Below are positions 28,604 to 37,461 of a stretch of 64,000 nt of DNA, in pieces. The notes beneath the pieces were generated by a model, which was not told the DNA's origin, did not search any database, and was given only the letters and a program-made list of their open reading frames with translations. The stretch's first letter is position 1; the number at the start of each line of letters is the position of its first letter. The stretch is from positions 1,984,001 through 2,048,000 of the forward strand of contig NZ_CP032489.1 in NCBI RefSeq assembly GCF_003600625.1, in the 5' to 3' direction. This stretch comes from Arachidicoccus soli. GTDB lineage: Bacteria; Bacteroidota; Bacteroidia; Chitinophagales; Chitinophagaceae. A program made the position numbers and the translations under genes.

Positions 28604-31024
28604 ATGAAAAAAATTTGGCTGAGCATTTTCATATGCTTATTAGTAGTCGTGAATCATCAGGTGATGGCCCAAAATTCCAGGGAAAGTTTCAATGATAATT
28701 GGTTCTTTAAATTAGATACAGCAAACGAATATAATCCACAGGAATTAAACAATAAACCATGGCGCGCCATAACAGTCCCGCATGATTGGAGTATTGGTCT
28801 TGACTTTGACTCTACGAGTCCAAGTGGAAATGATGGCGCTTGTTTGCGGGGCGGAACAGGAATGTACAAAAAGACATTTATTTTATCTTCAGCAGATAAG
28901 GGGAAAAATATCTTCATTGACTTTGATGGGGTATACATGAATAGTACAGTTTGGATAAATGGCCACGAGTTGGGCAACCGGCCAAATGGCTACATTTCAT
29001 TTCAATACAACATGACACCCTATTTAAAGTTTAACGGGCAGCAGAACCTATTAGAAGTTTTAGTGAAAAACCATCAGCCAAATTCCCGTTGGTACAGCGG
29101 TAGCGGTATTTATAGAAATGTATGGATAGAGAAAAAAGGTTCTGTGTATGTAGATCATTGGGGCACCTACATTACAACACCACAGGTTTCTGCAAAAGAA
29201 GCGATAATAAAAATTCAAACTAAACTAAAAAATAGTTTAGATATGGGTACACATGCATTATTGAAAACGACTTTTTATAATCAAAATGGCAGCATCGTTA
29301 AAATATTATCGAAGAAGATTATTATCAATGCGAATGAAGATCAAACATATGTCCAATCCTTCTCCTTATCAAATCCATTACTTTGGAGCACTCAACATCC
29401 CAATCTGTATCGGGCCATCTCACAGGTTTTTGTAAATGATAAAGTTCAGGATGTTTACAAGACCAACTTCGGGGTACGGTATTTTCATTTTGACAAAGAT
29501 TCAGGATTTTATTTAAATGGGAATCCATTAAAAATTATTGGCGTTTGTATGCACCATGATTTAGGTTCTTTGGGTGCTGCCATCAATGTACGTGCAATGC
29601 AACGTCAATTGCAAATCTTAAAATCTATGGGCATCAATGGCATTCGTACATCTCATAATCCCCCCGCACCAGAATGGCTAGACCTCTGCGATAAAATGGG
29701 CTTTATTGTTCTAGACGAAGCATTTGACTCATGGGAATTGGCAAAAACAAAATATGATTATCATTTGTATTTTAAAAATTGGCACAAGAAGGATTTGACC
29801 GATCAGGTGGTACGTGACCGCAACCATCCATCAGTATTTATGTGGAGTATTGGCAATGAAATCCTTGAACAAAAAACCGGTGACAAAGACACATCCGGAC
29901 GTAATATTACCAGAGATTTGGTGCAGATTGTAAAAGGTCTTGATGACCGGCCCATAACTGCTGCCATGAATGAATCGGGGCCTAATAATAATATCTCTTG
30001 TACAGGTGCACTTGATTTAATAGGCATAAATTACCATCATTGGCTATGGGAAGGATTACCCAAGCAATTTCCGGGTCAGAAATTTATTTTAACAGAAACA
30101 ATTTCATCATTACAATCTCGGGGAGAATATCTAATGCCATCCGATTCAATTCGCCACTGGTGGGGATTCACAAGAGAAAAGAATGGAGGTACGCCTGATT
30201 TCACTTGTTCTGCCTATGATAATAGTGCTGCGAATTGGGGTTCCACTTATGAAGAATCCTTAAAGTTATTACTCAAACATCCTTACTTGAGTGGAATGTA
30301 TATCTGGACCGGATTTGATTATCTGGGAGAACCTACCCCTTATCCTTATCCGGCGCGTAGCTCTTATTTTGGTATTGTAGATATGGCCGGCTTTCCAAAG
30401 GATACTTATTATCTCTTTAAAAGTCTATTCACAAAAGACACGGTCTTACATATTTTCCCGCATTGGAATTGGAAACCCGGGCAAAAAATAGACGTATGGG
30501 CATATTATAATAATGCTGACGAAGTAGAATTATTTTTAAATGGAAAATCTTTAGGTATCAGAAAGAAAACGGGAGATGATTTACATGTACAATGGAACAA
30601 TATTGTATTTGAACCCGGAACACTTAAAGCTGTATCGCGTAAAGATGGTAAAATTATAAAACTGTCCACCATCAAAACTGCCGGAGAAGCATATAAGCTG
30701 GTGGCTTCGGCAGATAGGAGTACGATAAATGCGGATGGTGATGATTTATCTTTTGTAAAAATTACTGTAGAAGATAAAGCCGGTAATATGGTACCCTATG
30801 CTGATAATGTACTTCATTTTTCTTTGAAAGGGGATGGTGAAATAGCAGCTTTGGATAATGGCTGCGAAACAGATTTGACTCCTTTCAGCAATAAAAAATG
30901 GCGCAAAGCCTTTAATGGTTTGGCTTTGGCTATTGTAAAAGCACATCATAAAAAAGGCAAACTTACATTGCATATTTCTGCTGATGGCTTGCAAGGCACA
31001 AGTGTAGATATTGAGATGAAATAA
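28604..31024 (+). CDS. GH2 beta-galactosidase-type enzyme
   Basis: The 806-residue protein has a signal peptide (ending VMAQ), a GH2 sugar-binding domain (about 30-180, with YSGSGIYRNVWIE), an immunoglobulin-like domain, and a TIM barrel with Glu419 in MWSIGNE as acid/base and Glu498 in FILTETI as nucleophile. C-terminal beta domains follow (about 630-806), including a DUF4982-like VWAYYNNADEVELFLNGKSLG segment and an invasin-like domain. This layout is typical of exo-beta-galactosidases of Bacteroidota. It is transcribed away from the minus-strand GH operon and followed by a long hairpin. It would remove terminal galactose or a related sugar from pectin side chains; the substrate is inferred. 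Confidence 0.88.
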   Translation: MKKIWLSIFICLLVVVNHQVMAQNSRESFNDNWFFKLDTANEYNPQELNNKPWRAITVPHDWSIGLDFDSTSPSGNDGACLRGGTGMYKKTFILSSADKGKNIFIDFDGVYMNSTVWINGHELGNRPNGYISFQYNMTPYLKFNGQQNLLEVLVKNHQPNSRWYSGSGIYRNVWIEKKGSVYVDHWGTYITTPQVSAKEAIIKIQTKLKNSLDMGTHALLKTTFYNQNGSIVKILSKKIIINANEDQTYVQSFSLSNPLLWSTQHPNLYRAISQVFVNDKVQDVYKTNFGVRYFHFDKDSGFYLNGNPLKIIGVCMHHDLGSLGAAINVRAMQRQLQILKSMGINGIRTSHNPPAPEWLDLCDKMGFIVLDEAFDSWELAKTKYDYHLYFKNWHKKDLTDQVVRDRNHPSVFMWSIGNEILEQKTGDKDTSGRNITRDLVQIVKGLDDRPITAAMNESGPNNNISCTGALDLIGINYHHWLWEGLPKQFPGQKFILTETISSLQSRGEYLMPSDSIRHWWGFTREKNGGTPDFTCSAYDNSAANWGSTYEESLKLLLKHPYLSGMYIWTGFDYLGEPTPYPYPARSSYFGIVDMAGFPKDTYYLFKSLFTKDTVLHIFPHWNWKPGQKIDVWAYYNNADEVELFLNGKSLGIRKKTGDDLHVQWNNIVFEPGTLKAVSRKDGKIIKLSTIKTAGEAYKLVASADRSTINADGDDLSFVKITVEDKAGNMVPYADNVLHFSLKGDGEIAALDNGCETDLTPFSNKKWRKAFNGLALAIVKAHHKKGKLTLHISADGLQGTSVDIEMK

Positions 31025-31028
31025 ATTT

Positions 31029-31074
31029 TATAATTGCTACTGATCTTTTCTTTAGGAGACCAGTAGCAATTATA
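31029..31074. terminator. Long hairpin after the GH2 gene
   Basis: A perfect 14-bp inverted repeat (31029-31042 with 31061-31074, core ATTGCTACTG/CAGTAGCAAT) has an 18-base loop in which TCT and AGA can extend the stem after one mismatch. It lies directly after the GH2 stop, between convergent genes. There is no strong T run on either side, so it may be an mRNA 3'-end stabiliser or a bidirectional terminator. Confidence 0.5.
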
Positions 31075-31151
31075 TCACTAAATCATTTTAAAAAAGATTC
31101 TTCATTTATTCAGGAAGCAGAAAAAGACCTTTTCTACAGATTTAAAGAATA

Positions 31152-31859
31152 TTATATTACCATCTGAGGTGCATTTATTTCAGTTATTTCTTTTAATTCT
31201 TTTTCGTTTCTAACATGGATATTTTTCCCAGATAGTTCAATGATATGTGCTTCAACAAGTTCATTCAGGCAACGAAAAACAGTTTCATAAGAAGCTCCTA
31301 CAAAAGAAGATAAATCTTGTTTGCTCAGGGAAAATTTGATTGCACCTGATTCAGATACACCAAACTTTTCACGCAGCGATAATAGTGCTTGTGCTAAACG
31401 TCCTTTAACAGACATATGTGCCAGGTTCTGCATTTTCTTCTCAGATATTTTTAATTCTTCTGCAAAGAATAGCATTAGGCGATAAAGAAAACCCTGATTA
31501 ACCTTCAATGTTTTTTGAAAAAAATCCAAGTCAATAAAACAAAGGTCTGTCGGACTCAAAGCCGTCGCAGATATAGAATAAATCATATCAATACCCAAAC
31601 CTCTATGGCCGAGAATATCTCCGTCATGAGCAAAACGGACAATTAATTCCTTATCTCCAACCCACTTCTTATGCACTTTAACCAATCCATTATTTACAAA
31701 ATACATACCTTTTAATCCAGTGCCCTCTTTAAAAATTAATTCCCCTTTTTTAAAGTGATAGTTTTTTTTACACGCTTCAATCGCAGGAATCCATTCCGAC
31801 ATACATTCCCTGCATAAAAAGCAGGTTTTAAAATCACAGCTTTTTTTATTTTGCTTCAT
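31152..31859 (-). CDS. Crp/Fnr-family regulator with N-terminal cysteine cluster
   Basis: The 235-residue protein has a cyclic-nucleotide-type beta-roll (about 25-145), a long dimer helix and a C-terminal winged helix with the recognition segment GASYETVFRCLNEL (about 195). The N-terminus carries Cys8, Cys13, Cys16 and Cys19 (CDFKTCFLCREC) plus Cys29, which suggests a metal or iron-sulfur sensor like FNR, although the spacing differs from E. coli FNR. It is the second gene after cobA on the minus strand and faces the nitrite/nitrate genes, so it is the best local candidate for their regulator, responding to oxygen, NO or nitrite. That role is inference. Confidence 0.8.
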   Translation of the reverse strand: MKQNKKSCDFKTCFLCRECMSEWIPAIEACKKNYHFKKGELIFKEGTGLKGMYFVNNGLVKVHKKWVGDKELIVRFAHDGDILGHRGLGIDMIYSISATALSPTDLCFIDLDFFQKTLKVNQGFLYRLMLFFAEELKISEKKMQNLAHMSVKGRLAQALLSLREKFGVSESGAIKFSLSKQDLSSFVGASYETVFRCLNELVEAHIIELSGKNIHVRNEKELKEITEINAPQMVI

Positions 31860-31907
31860 TTAACTAGCTAATATTATTCTTATTTTCAATATCAACCAGA
31901 CCGGATA

Positions 31908-32696
31908 TTATCTTGCCTGGCTGTTCAATATTTGTTCAAAAACAGCGACTTGTGATGTCTTGGTATTTTTTAGAAGCTGATTGCGTAAGGTTGCTACTTG
32001 ACCCACAAGAATAATAGCGGGATTTGCGATGCCTTCATATTGCGCTTTAAAATAAATATCTTTTACGGTTCCGGTAATCATTTTTTCCTCCTTTGTTGTG
32101 CCATTTTGTATGATAGCAACAGGCGTATCTTCCTTACCCGCAATGGTAAAGATATCCATAATAGCTTCCAGCTTACTCATCGCCATTAATATAACCACTG
32201 TAGCCGTGGATTGAGCCGCCAAATGAATATCAGCAGAGACAGATCCTGTCTTTGTTGTTCCGGTTACCACCCAAAAGCTTTCGCTTATGCCCCTAGCAGT
32301 AAGTGGGATCATCTGCATTGCAGGGACGGCAAGTGCACTGGAAATCCCAGGAATTATTTCTACACCAATTCCCGCAGCATTAGCTGCTTCTATTTCTTCT
32401 TGTGCTCTGCCAAATACAAACGGGTCTCCACCTTTTAAGCGAACAACCCTGCCATAATTGAATGCACAATCAATAATTGTGGTATTTATCTCTTCTTGAG
32501 AAAGTGCATGGCAGCCCATTCTTTTACCAACAAACTTTTTTATACAATTTAAGTTTGCATATTTAAGCAGTTCCTCATTTGCCAAGGCATCGTATAAAAC
32601 TACATCGGCTTTTTCTAGCGCTTTCATTGCTTTTAAAGTAATAAGTTCCGGATCTCCGGGACCGGCTCCAACAAGGGAAAGAAAGGGGCTCTTCAT
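31908..32696 (-). CDS. cobA: Uroporphyrinogen-III C-methyltransferase (SUMT)
   Basis: The 262-residue cytoplasmic enzyme methylates uroporphyrinogen III at C2 and C7 to give precorrin-2, the precursor of siroheme. Family signatures are LVGAGPGDPELITLKAMKAL at the N-terminus, YGRVVRLKGGDPFVFGR near residue 80, PGISSALAVPAMQMIPLTARG near 120 and TKEEKMITG near 200. It lacks the dehydrogenase/chelatase half found in CysG, so another gene outside the window must finish siroheme. Its position divergent from nirB fits supply of siroheme to nitrite reductase. The Crp/Fnr gene follows 48 bases downstream. Confidence 0.93.
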   Translation of the reverse strand: MKSPFLSLVGAGPGDPELITLKAMKALEKADVVLYDALANEELLKYANLNCIKKFVGKRMGCHALSQEEINTTIIDCAFNYGRVVRLKGGDPFVFGRAQEEIEAANAAGIGVEIIPGISSALAVPAMQMIPLTARGISESFWVVTGTTKTGSVSADIHLAAQSTATVVILMAMSKLEAIMDIFTIAGKEDTPVAIIQNGTTKEEKMITGTVKDIYFKAQYEGIANPAIILVGQVATLRNQLLKNTKTSQVAVFEQILNSQAR

Positions 32697-32976
32697 AATT
32701 ATTTAAATTATTATTTATTAAATATGAAATAAAAATAGAAAAACTAACCAGTGTAGGCTTATTAATTATTATTTTTACTACATAAACAATACAAATATAA
32801 TCATTTTATAAGTATTTAGTGAAAATTATATTACATAGAATTATTAATAATATTATAAAAACAATTTCATTTAACACAATTTGTACAACATGAACGGAGA
32901 CTTAATAATTTCTTCTTCCAAAAAAAGGTTTATTTGGAGCGCTCCTTTTGACAACTAAAAAATAAAATAGAAACTG
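32697..32976. promoter_or_regulatory. Divergent promoter region cobA / nirB
   Basis: This AT-rich region of 280 bases must contain promoters for both directions. A TTGTACAA palindrome lies near 32881 and a GGAGCGCTCC palindrome at 32936-32945 inside the probable nirB leader. Neither can be tied to a known regulator from the sequence. Confidence 0.5.
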
Positions 32977-35502
32977 ATGAAAAAGAATATAATAATTATA
33001 GGCAATGGAATGGTTGGTTATAAATTTTGTGAAAAATTAATTAAAAAATCCGGAACTGACCTTTTTGCAATAACAGTTTTTGGTGAAGAAATAAGACCAG
33101 CCTATGACCGCGTCCATTTGAGCGAATATTTTTCCGGTAAATCCGCAGAGGAATTATCTATGGCATCCAAAGAATGGTATGACGAAAATAATATCATCCT
33201 TCAGACTGGTGACCCAATTATACGTATTGACAGAACCCTTAAAACAGTTTATTCACATAAGGGCATTGCTACATCTTATGATTTTCTAGTGATGGCCACC
33301 GGCTCGGCAGCAATGGTACCCCCTATCCACGGAGTTGAAAAAGAAGGCGTATTTGTTTATCGAACGATTGAAGATTTGGAAATGATTACGGCTTATGCCA
33401 AAAATGCAAAAAAAGCTGCCGTACTTGGAGGTGGGTTACTGGGTCTTGAAGCGGCTAAAGCAATGTTGGACCTGGGTATCCATAAAACACATGTCATTGA
33501 ATTTGCACAAAGATTGATGCCAAGGCAGTTGGATGAGACTGGTGCGGCTACGTTGAAAAATAAATTAACAGCACTTGGCTTAAGCATTCACACGAGTAAA
33601 CATACCTACCAAGTATTAGGAGAGGGCCGAATAACAGGAATCCAATTTGTAGATGAGAGCGAATTATCTGTTGATATGTTAGTTATATCAACTGGGATCA
33701 GGGCAAGAGATGAATTAGCCAAAGAATGCGGTCTGGAAATTGGTGTTCGCGGGGGTATCGTTGTAAATAATCATTTGGCAACCAGTGACCCCAATATCTA
33801 TGCCATCGGAGAATGTGCTGTTCATGATAATATGGTTTACGGGCTGGTGGCCCCCGGCTATGAAATGGCAGAAATAGTGGCCGCTAATATTTATAAAACC
33901 GTATCCTCTACAACTGAAATCAAAACCTTTACCGGCTTTGACATGAGCACCAAACTTAAACTTATTGGCATCGATGTTGCCAGTTTCGGCAATCCATTTG
34001 TAACAATTGATAAAGGACGGACAATCATCTTTGAAGATAAGGTAAATCAAATATATAAGCGCCTGAACATTTCACTGGATGGTAAGTATTTATTGGGCGG
34101 CATATTGGTGGGAGAAGCTTCTCATTACAATATGCTGCTTCAAAATTACAAGAACAATATACCACTTCCCCCCAATGCCGAAGAGCTGATAATGAAACCC
34201 CTGGAGAATAGCAAAAGCGAAGGTGCCGGTATCCTTGCTCTCCCAGACGATGCTATTATATGTAGTTGTGAAGGCATAAGCAAGGCTGAAATATGCAATG
34301 CTGTCAGCGAAATGGGTTGTGAATCAGTAGATGCAATAAAAAAATGCACGAAGGCTGGCACAGGTTGCAGCGGGTGCGTTCCTATGATAAAAGATCTGAT
34401 GCTGCACACAATGAAATCTCAAGGTAAATATATTCGCAATGTTTTGTGTGAGCATTTTGATTATTCCAGACAAGAACTTTACGATATTATAAAATTAAAA
34501 GAACTAAAAAGCTTTGATGAAGTATTAAATGTAGTTGGAAAAGGCGATGGGTGTGAAGTTTGTAAGCCCGCAATCAGTTCTATTCTGGCGAGTCTCTGGA
34601 ATGAAATGATTCTTAAAAAAGGAAATGACACGGCGCAGGATAGTAATGATCGTTTTCTGGCAAATATCCAAAAAGGAGGCACTTATTCTGTAGTCCCACG
34701 CATTCCTGGTGGAGAAATAACACCGGAAAAATTAATCATCATAGGTGAAGTTGCAAAAAAATATAACCTGTATACCAAAATTACAGGTGGTCAAAGAATT
34801 GATATGTTTGGCGCTCATGTAAATGATTTACCTGCTATCTGGGAGGAGCTTATTCATGCAGGCTTTGAAAGTGGTCATGCCTACGGAAAAGCTTTACGTA
34901 CAGTCAAGAGCTGTGTAGGATCAACCTGGTGTCGTTTTGGTTTACACGATAGTGTGAGTTTCGCCATCCAAATTGAAGAAAGATACCGCGGACTGCGCTC
35001 CCCTCATAAATTAAAGTCTGCCGTTTCAGGATGCGTGCGTGAATGTGCCGAAGCACAATCAAAAGATTTTGGTATTATCGCCACAGAAAAAGGATGGAAC
35101 CTATATGTATGTGGTAATGGAGGCTCAAAGCCGCAGCATGCATTATTGCTGGCATCTGACATTGATAGCGAAAACTGTATAAAATATATCGACCGGTTTT
35201 TAATGTTTTACATCAAAACAGCTGAACCTTTAATGCGTACCGCAACCTGGCTTAATAAAATGGATGGGGGGATAGATTACTTGCGTAATGTAGTGGTAAA
35301 TGACAGCCTAGGCATCGCAGCGGAATTAGAAGGGTCTATGCAATTGCTAGTAAATAACTATAAATGTGAATGGAAGGAGGTAGTAGAATCTCCAGAGCTA
35401 CGTAGACATTTCTCCCATTTTGTAAATGCTCCCGAAGAAAAGGATCCGGAAGTAAAATTTGAAAAAATGAGAGACCAAAAAAGAGCCCTGGAATGGAAAT
35501 AA
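32977..35502 (+). CDS. nirB: Assimilatory nitrite reductase, large subunit
   Basis: The 841-residue cytoplasmic enzyme reduces nitrite to ammonium with NAD(P)H. It has an FAD/NAD(P)H oxidoreductase domain (about 1-290, IIIGNGMVGYKFCEKL and AAVLGGGLLGLEAAKA), a BFD-type [2Fe-2S] domain (about 425-475, CSCEGISKAEIC and CTKAGTGCSGC), a second Cys-bearing segment (about 512-545), a ferredoxin-like half-domain (about 568-632) and the siroheme/[4Fe-4S] domain with SCVGSTWC near 645 and SGCVREC near 684. The length is usual for NirB. It starts the plus-strand cluster nirB-nirD-porin-narK. Confidence 0.96.
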   Translation: MKKNIIIIGNGMVGYKFCEKLIKKSGTDLFAITVFGEEIRPAYDRVHLSEYFSGKSAEELSMASKEWYDENNIILQTGDPIIRIDRTLKTVYSHKGIATSYDFLVMATGSAAMVPPIHGVEKEGVFVYRTIEDLEMITAYAKNAKKAAVLGGGLLGLEAAKAMLDLGIHKTHVIEFAQRLMPRQLDETGAATLKNKLTALGLSIHTSKHTYQVLGEGRITGIQFVDESELSVDMLVISTGIRARDELAKECGLEIGVRGGIVVNNHLATSDPNIYAIGECAVHDNMVYGLVAPGYEMAEIVAANIYKTVSSTTEIKTFTGFDMSTKLKLIGIDVASFGNPFVTIDKGRTIIFEDKVNQIYKRLNISLDGKYLLGGILVGEASHYNMLLQNYKNNIPLPPNAEELIMKPLENSKSEGAGILALPDDAIICSCEGISKAEICNAVSEMGCESVDAIKKCTKAGTGCSGCVPMIKDLMLHTMKSQGKYIRNVLCEHFDYSRQELYDIIKLKELKSFDEVLNVVGKGDGCEVCKPAISSILASLWNEMILKKGNDTAQDSNDRFLANIQKGGTYSVVPRIPGGEITPEKLIIIGEVAKKYNLYTKITGGQRIDMFGAHVNDLPAIWEELIHAGFESGHAYGKALRTVKSCVGSTWCRFGLHDSVSFAIQIEERYRGLRSPHKLKSAVSGCVRECAEAQSKDFGIIATEKGWNLYVCGNGGSKPQHALLLASDIDSENCIKYIDRFLMFYIKTAEPLMRTATWLNKMDGGIDYLRNVVVNDSLGIAAELEGSMQLLVNNYKCEWKEVVESPELRRHFSHFVNAPEEKDPEVKFEKMRDQKRALEWK

Positions 35503-35592
35503 GCAAAACAAAAGGTAAATGATTCATCATGGTGACCGTTTCATTCCTCTTAAAATAAATAAATCATCTATTCATTCATAAAAACTTCAATC

Positions 35593-35958
35593 ATGCAAAA
35601 CAAAAACACAGAAGACTTGGAATGGTTCGCTGCCTGTAATGTAGGCGATGTGCCGGATAACGGTGGAGTTTGCGTGAAATATGGCGAGGAGCAGATCGCC
35701 TTGTTTCACTTTACAAGAAGGAAAGAGTGGTATGCTACGCAAAACCTTTGTCCGCATAGACAGCAAATGGCTTTGAGCCGCGGAATGCTTGGATCTGAAA
35801 ATGGTGAGCCTAAAATCGCATGCCCTTTTCATAAAAGAACTTTTTCCCTTAACACAGGAGAATGCTTAAATGCAGAAGAATGCAGCATTAAAACTTATCC
35901 TGTAAAATTGGAAGGAGATAAAATCCTCATAGGTATCCAACAAGAGGTATTTGCATAA
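35593..35958 (+). CDS. nirD: Nitrite reductase small subunit
   Basis: The 121-residue protein has the Rieske-type fold of NirD, with NLCPHRQQMALSRG and ACPFHKRTFSLNTGECL at the positions of the two ligand loops. Cys-Pro-His and Cys-Pro-Phe-His are present, so the cluster-binding residues seem to be kept, whereas many NirD proteins have lost them. It acts with NirB. It lies 90 bases after nirB, and a GC-rich hairpin separates it from the porin gene. Confidence 0.92.
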   Translation: MQNKNTEDLEWFAACNVGDVPDNGGVCVKYGEEQIALFHFTRRKEWYATQNLCPHRQQMALSRGMLGSENGEPKIACPFHKRTFSLNTGECLNAEECSIKTYPVKLEGDKILIGIQQEVFA

Positions 35959-35973
35959 TTGGATCTACAAAAA

Positions 35974-35998
35974 CCCGGCAGGTTGCAGCCACGCCGGG
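35974..35998 (+). other. GC-rich intercistronic hairpin
   Basis: CCCGGC at 35974-35979 pairs with GCCGGG at 35993-35998. It stands out in an AT-rich gap and has no T run after it, so an mRNA-stability or processing element between nirD and the porin gene is more likely than a terminator. Confidence 0.45.
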
Positions 35999-36044
35999 AA
36001 AGGTTTCCAACATCAATCATTAACGTAAAAAACCATTCAAATGT

Positions 36045-37403
36045 ATGAAAAATACAATTGCTAAACTTGTATTGCTAACATTTATTTGTAGCGCTACTAC
36101 GCACAAAGCATTTGCTCAATTGACGATTACCGGTCAGCTTCGTACCCGCACAGAATTGAAAGATGGTCAAGGGACGCTGTTTTCTAATGGTGCTAAACCA
36201 GCTTCTTTTACTTCACAACGTACCAGGCTAAATCTCGGCTATAAAATGGATCGTTTGGAATTTGGACTTTCTTTGCAGGATGTACGTGTCTGGGGACAAG
36301 ATGTTTCCACCATCAACCGTACTACTGCAGAAAATAACAATGGGTTAAAATTGCAGGAAGCTTGGGCAGATATTTTATTGAGCGATCCAGCATTTAAAAA
36401 TAAATCGCTGCGTTTAAAAATCGGGCGGCAAATATTATCCTACGACGATCAACGCTTACTCGGTGCACTCGACTGGTTACAGCAAGGTAGAAGCCATGAT
36501 GTTGCATTATTAAAATATCAAAGCAATTCCTGGATGTTTCACTTAGGTGCTTCAGAAAATCAGAATAAAGAAAATGTTTCCGGCACCCTTTATAATAGTA
36601 CCCCGCCAGGTAATTATACTGCTAATACCAATGGCGGTGCCATGTACAAGAGTTTACAGTTTTTGTACATTGGAAAGAAGATGGTAAAAGGCAATGCTTC
36701 CTTTTTATTCCTTGCTGATCAATTTAATAAATATACGACAGACAATGTTGGCACAAAAACCTTTGTAGATGGGACTTGGGGACGAATGACAACAGGTTTT
36801 TATTTCAATAATTCATTTGATAAATTAAATGTAACGGCTTCTGCTTACTATCAATTTGGAGACAATCAAACAGGGCAAAAATTAAGCGCAGGCTTATTGA
36901 GCCTATACACAAATTATGATTTCAGTAAGGCGTTTAGCCTAGGGCCAGGAATTGATTATACTACCGGAGGAAACAGTGGAAATACAACTCATGCTTTTGA
37001 TCCATTATATGGCACGCCTCACAAATTCTGGGGTTCGATGGATTATTTTTATGTAGCTAGCCCTTTCGGAAAAAATGGATTAATGGATTATTATCTAAAA
37101 GCAGCATACAAAACTTCCAGCAAACTTCTCCTAAACGGTGCAATTCATCAGTTTAACAGCGCCCAGAAAATTTCCTCCAGTGATGTAGCGGGAAGCAAGA
37201 CGAATTTCGGTGCTGAATTGGATCTAAGCGGTCTTTATCAATTAAATAAAGCAATCTCTTTCGAAGCAGGGTATAGCCATTTTTTCGCAACAGCCTTATT
37301 GGCATCTTCCACTGTAAAGAATATTGCTCATCCAAACCTTAATGCTAACTGGGCCTATTTAATGATAAATATTACGCCGGATCTCTTGCTTCATAAAAAT
37401 TAA
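36045..37403 (+). CDS. Alginate-export-type outer-membrane beta-barrel porin
   Basis: The 452-residue protein has a signal peptide (ending AFAQ) followed by alternating beta-strand sequence typical of the alginate_export/AlgE-like porin fold: LTITGQLRTRTELKDG, TRLNLGYKMDRLEFGLSLQD, LRLKIGRQILSYDDQRLLG and WAYLMINITPDLLLHK at the end. In this position, between nirD and narK, it probably lets nitrate or nitrite through the outer membrane. No alginate genes are near, so the family name should not be read as the substrate. Confidence 0.8.
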   Translation: MKNTIAKLVLLTFICSATTHKAFAQLTITGQLRTRTELKDGQGTLFSNGAKPASFTSQRTRLNLGYKMDRLEFGLSLQDVRVWGQDVSTINRTTAENNNGLKLQEAWADILLSDPAFKNKSLRLKIGRQILSYDDQRLLGALDWLQQGRSHDVALLKYQSNSWMFHLGASENQNKENVSGTLYNSTPPGNYTANTNGGAMYKSLQFLYIGKKMVKGNASFLFLADQFNKYTTDNVGTKTFVDGTWGRMTTGFYFNNSFDKLNVTASAYYQFGDNQTGQKLSAGLLSLYTNYDFSKAFSLGPGIDYTTGGNSGNTTHAFDPLYGTPHKFWGSMDYFYVASPFGKNGLMDYYLKAAYKTSSKLLLNGAIHQFNSAQKISSSDVAGSKTNFGAELDLSGLYQLNKAISFEAGYSHFFATALLASSTVKNIAHPNLNANWAYLMINITPDLLLHKN

Positions 37404-37461
37404 AAAACGATCAAGCTGCAATAGCTATGCTAGAATTTCTTAACGACTAAACTTTTTCAAA

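Noticed and set aside
31860-31907. Separate promoter for the Crp/Fnr gene
   Set aside because: The gap to cobA is only 48 bases and shows no promoter pattern; co-transcription is simpler.
32936-32945. GGAGCGCTCC palindrome before nirB as an operator
   Set aside because: It is a single copy with no partner elsewhere in the island and could simply be part of a leader hairpin; there is not enough support.
36045-37403. Alginate export function for the porin
   Set aside because: Only the barrel family supports it; no alginate synthesis genes are near and the position in the nitrate cluster suggests another substrate.
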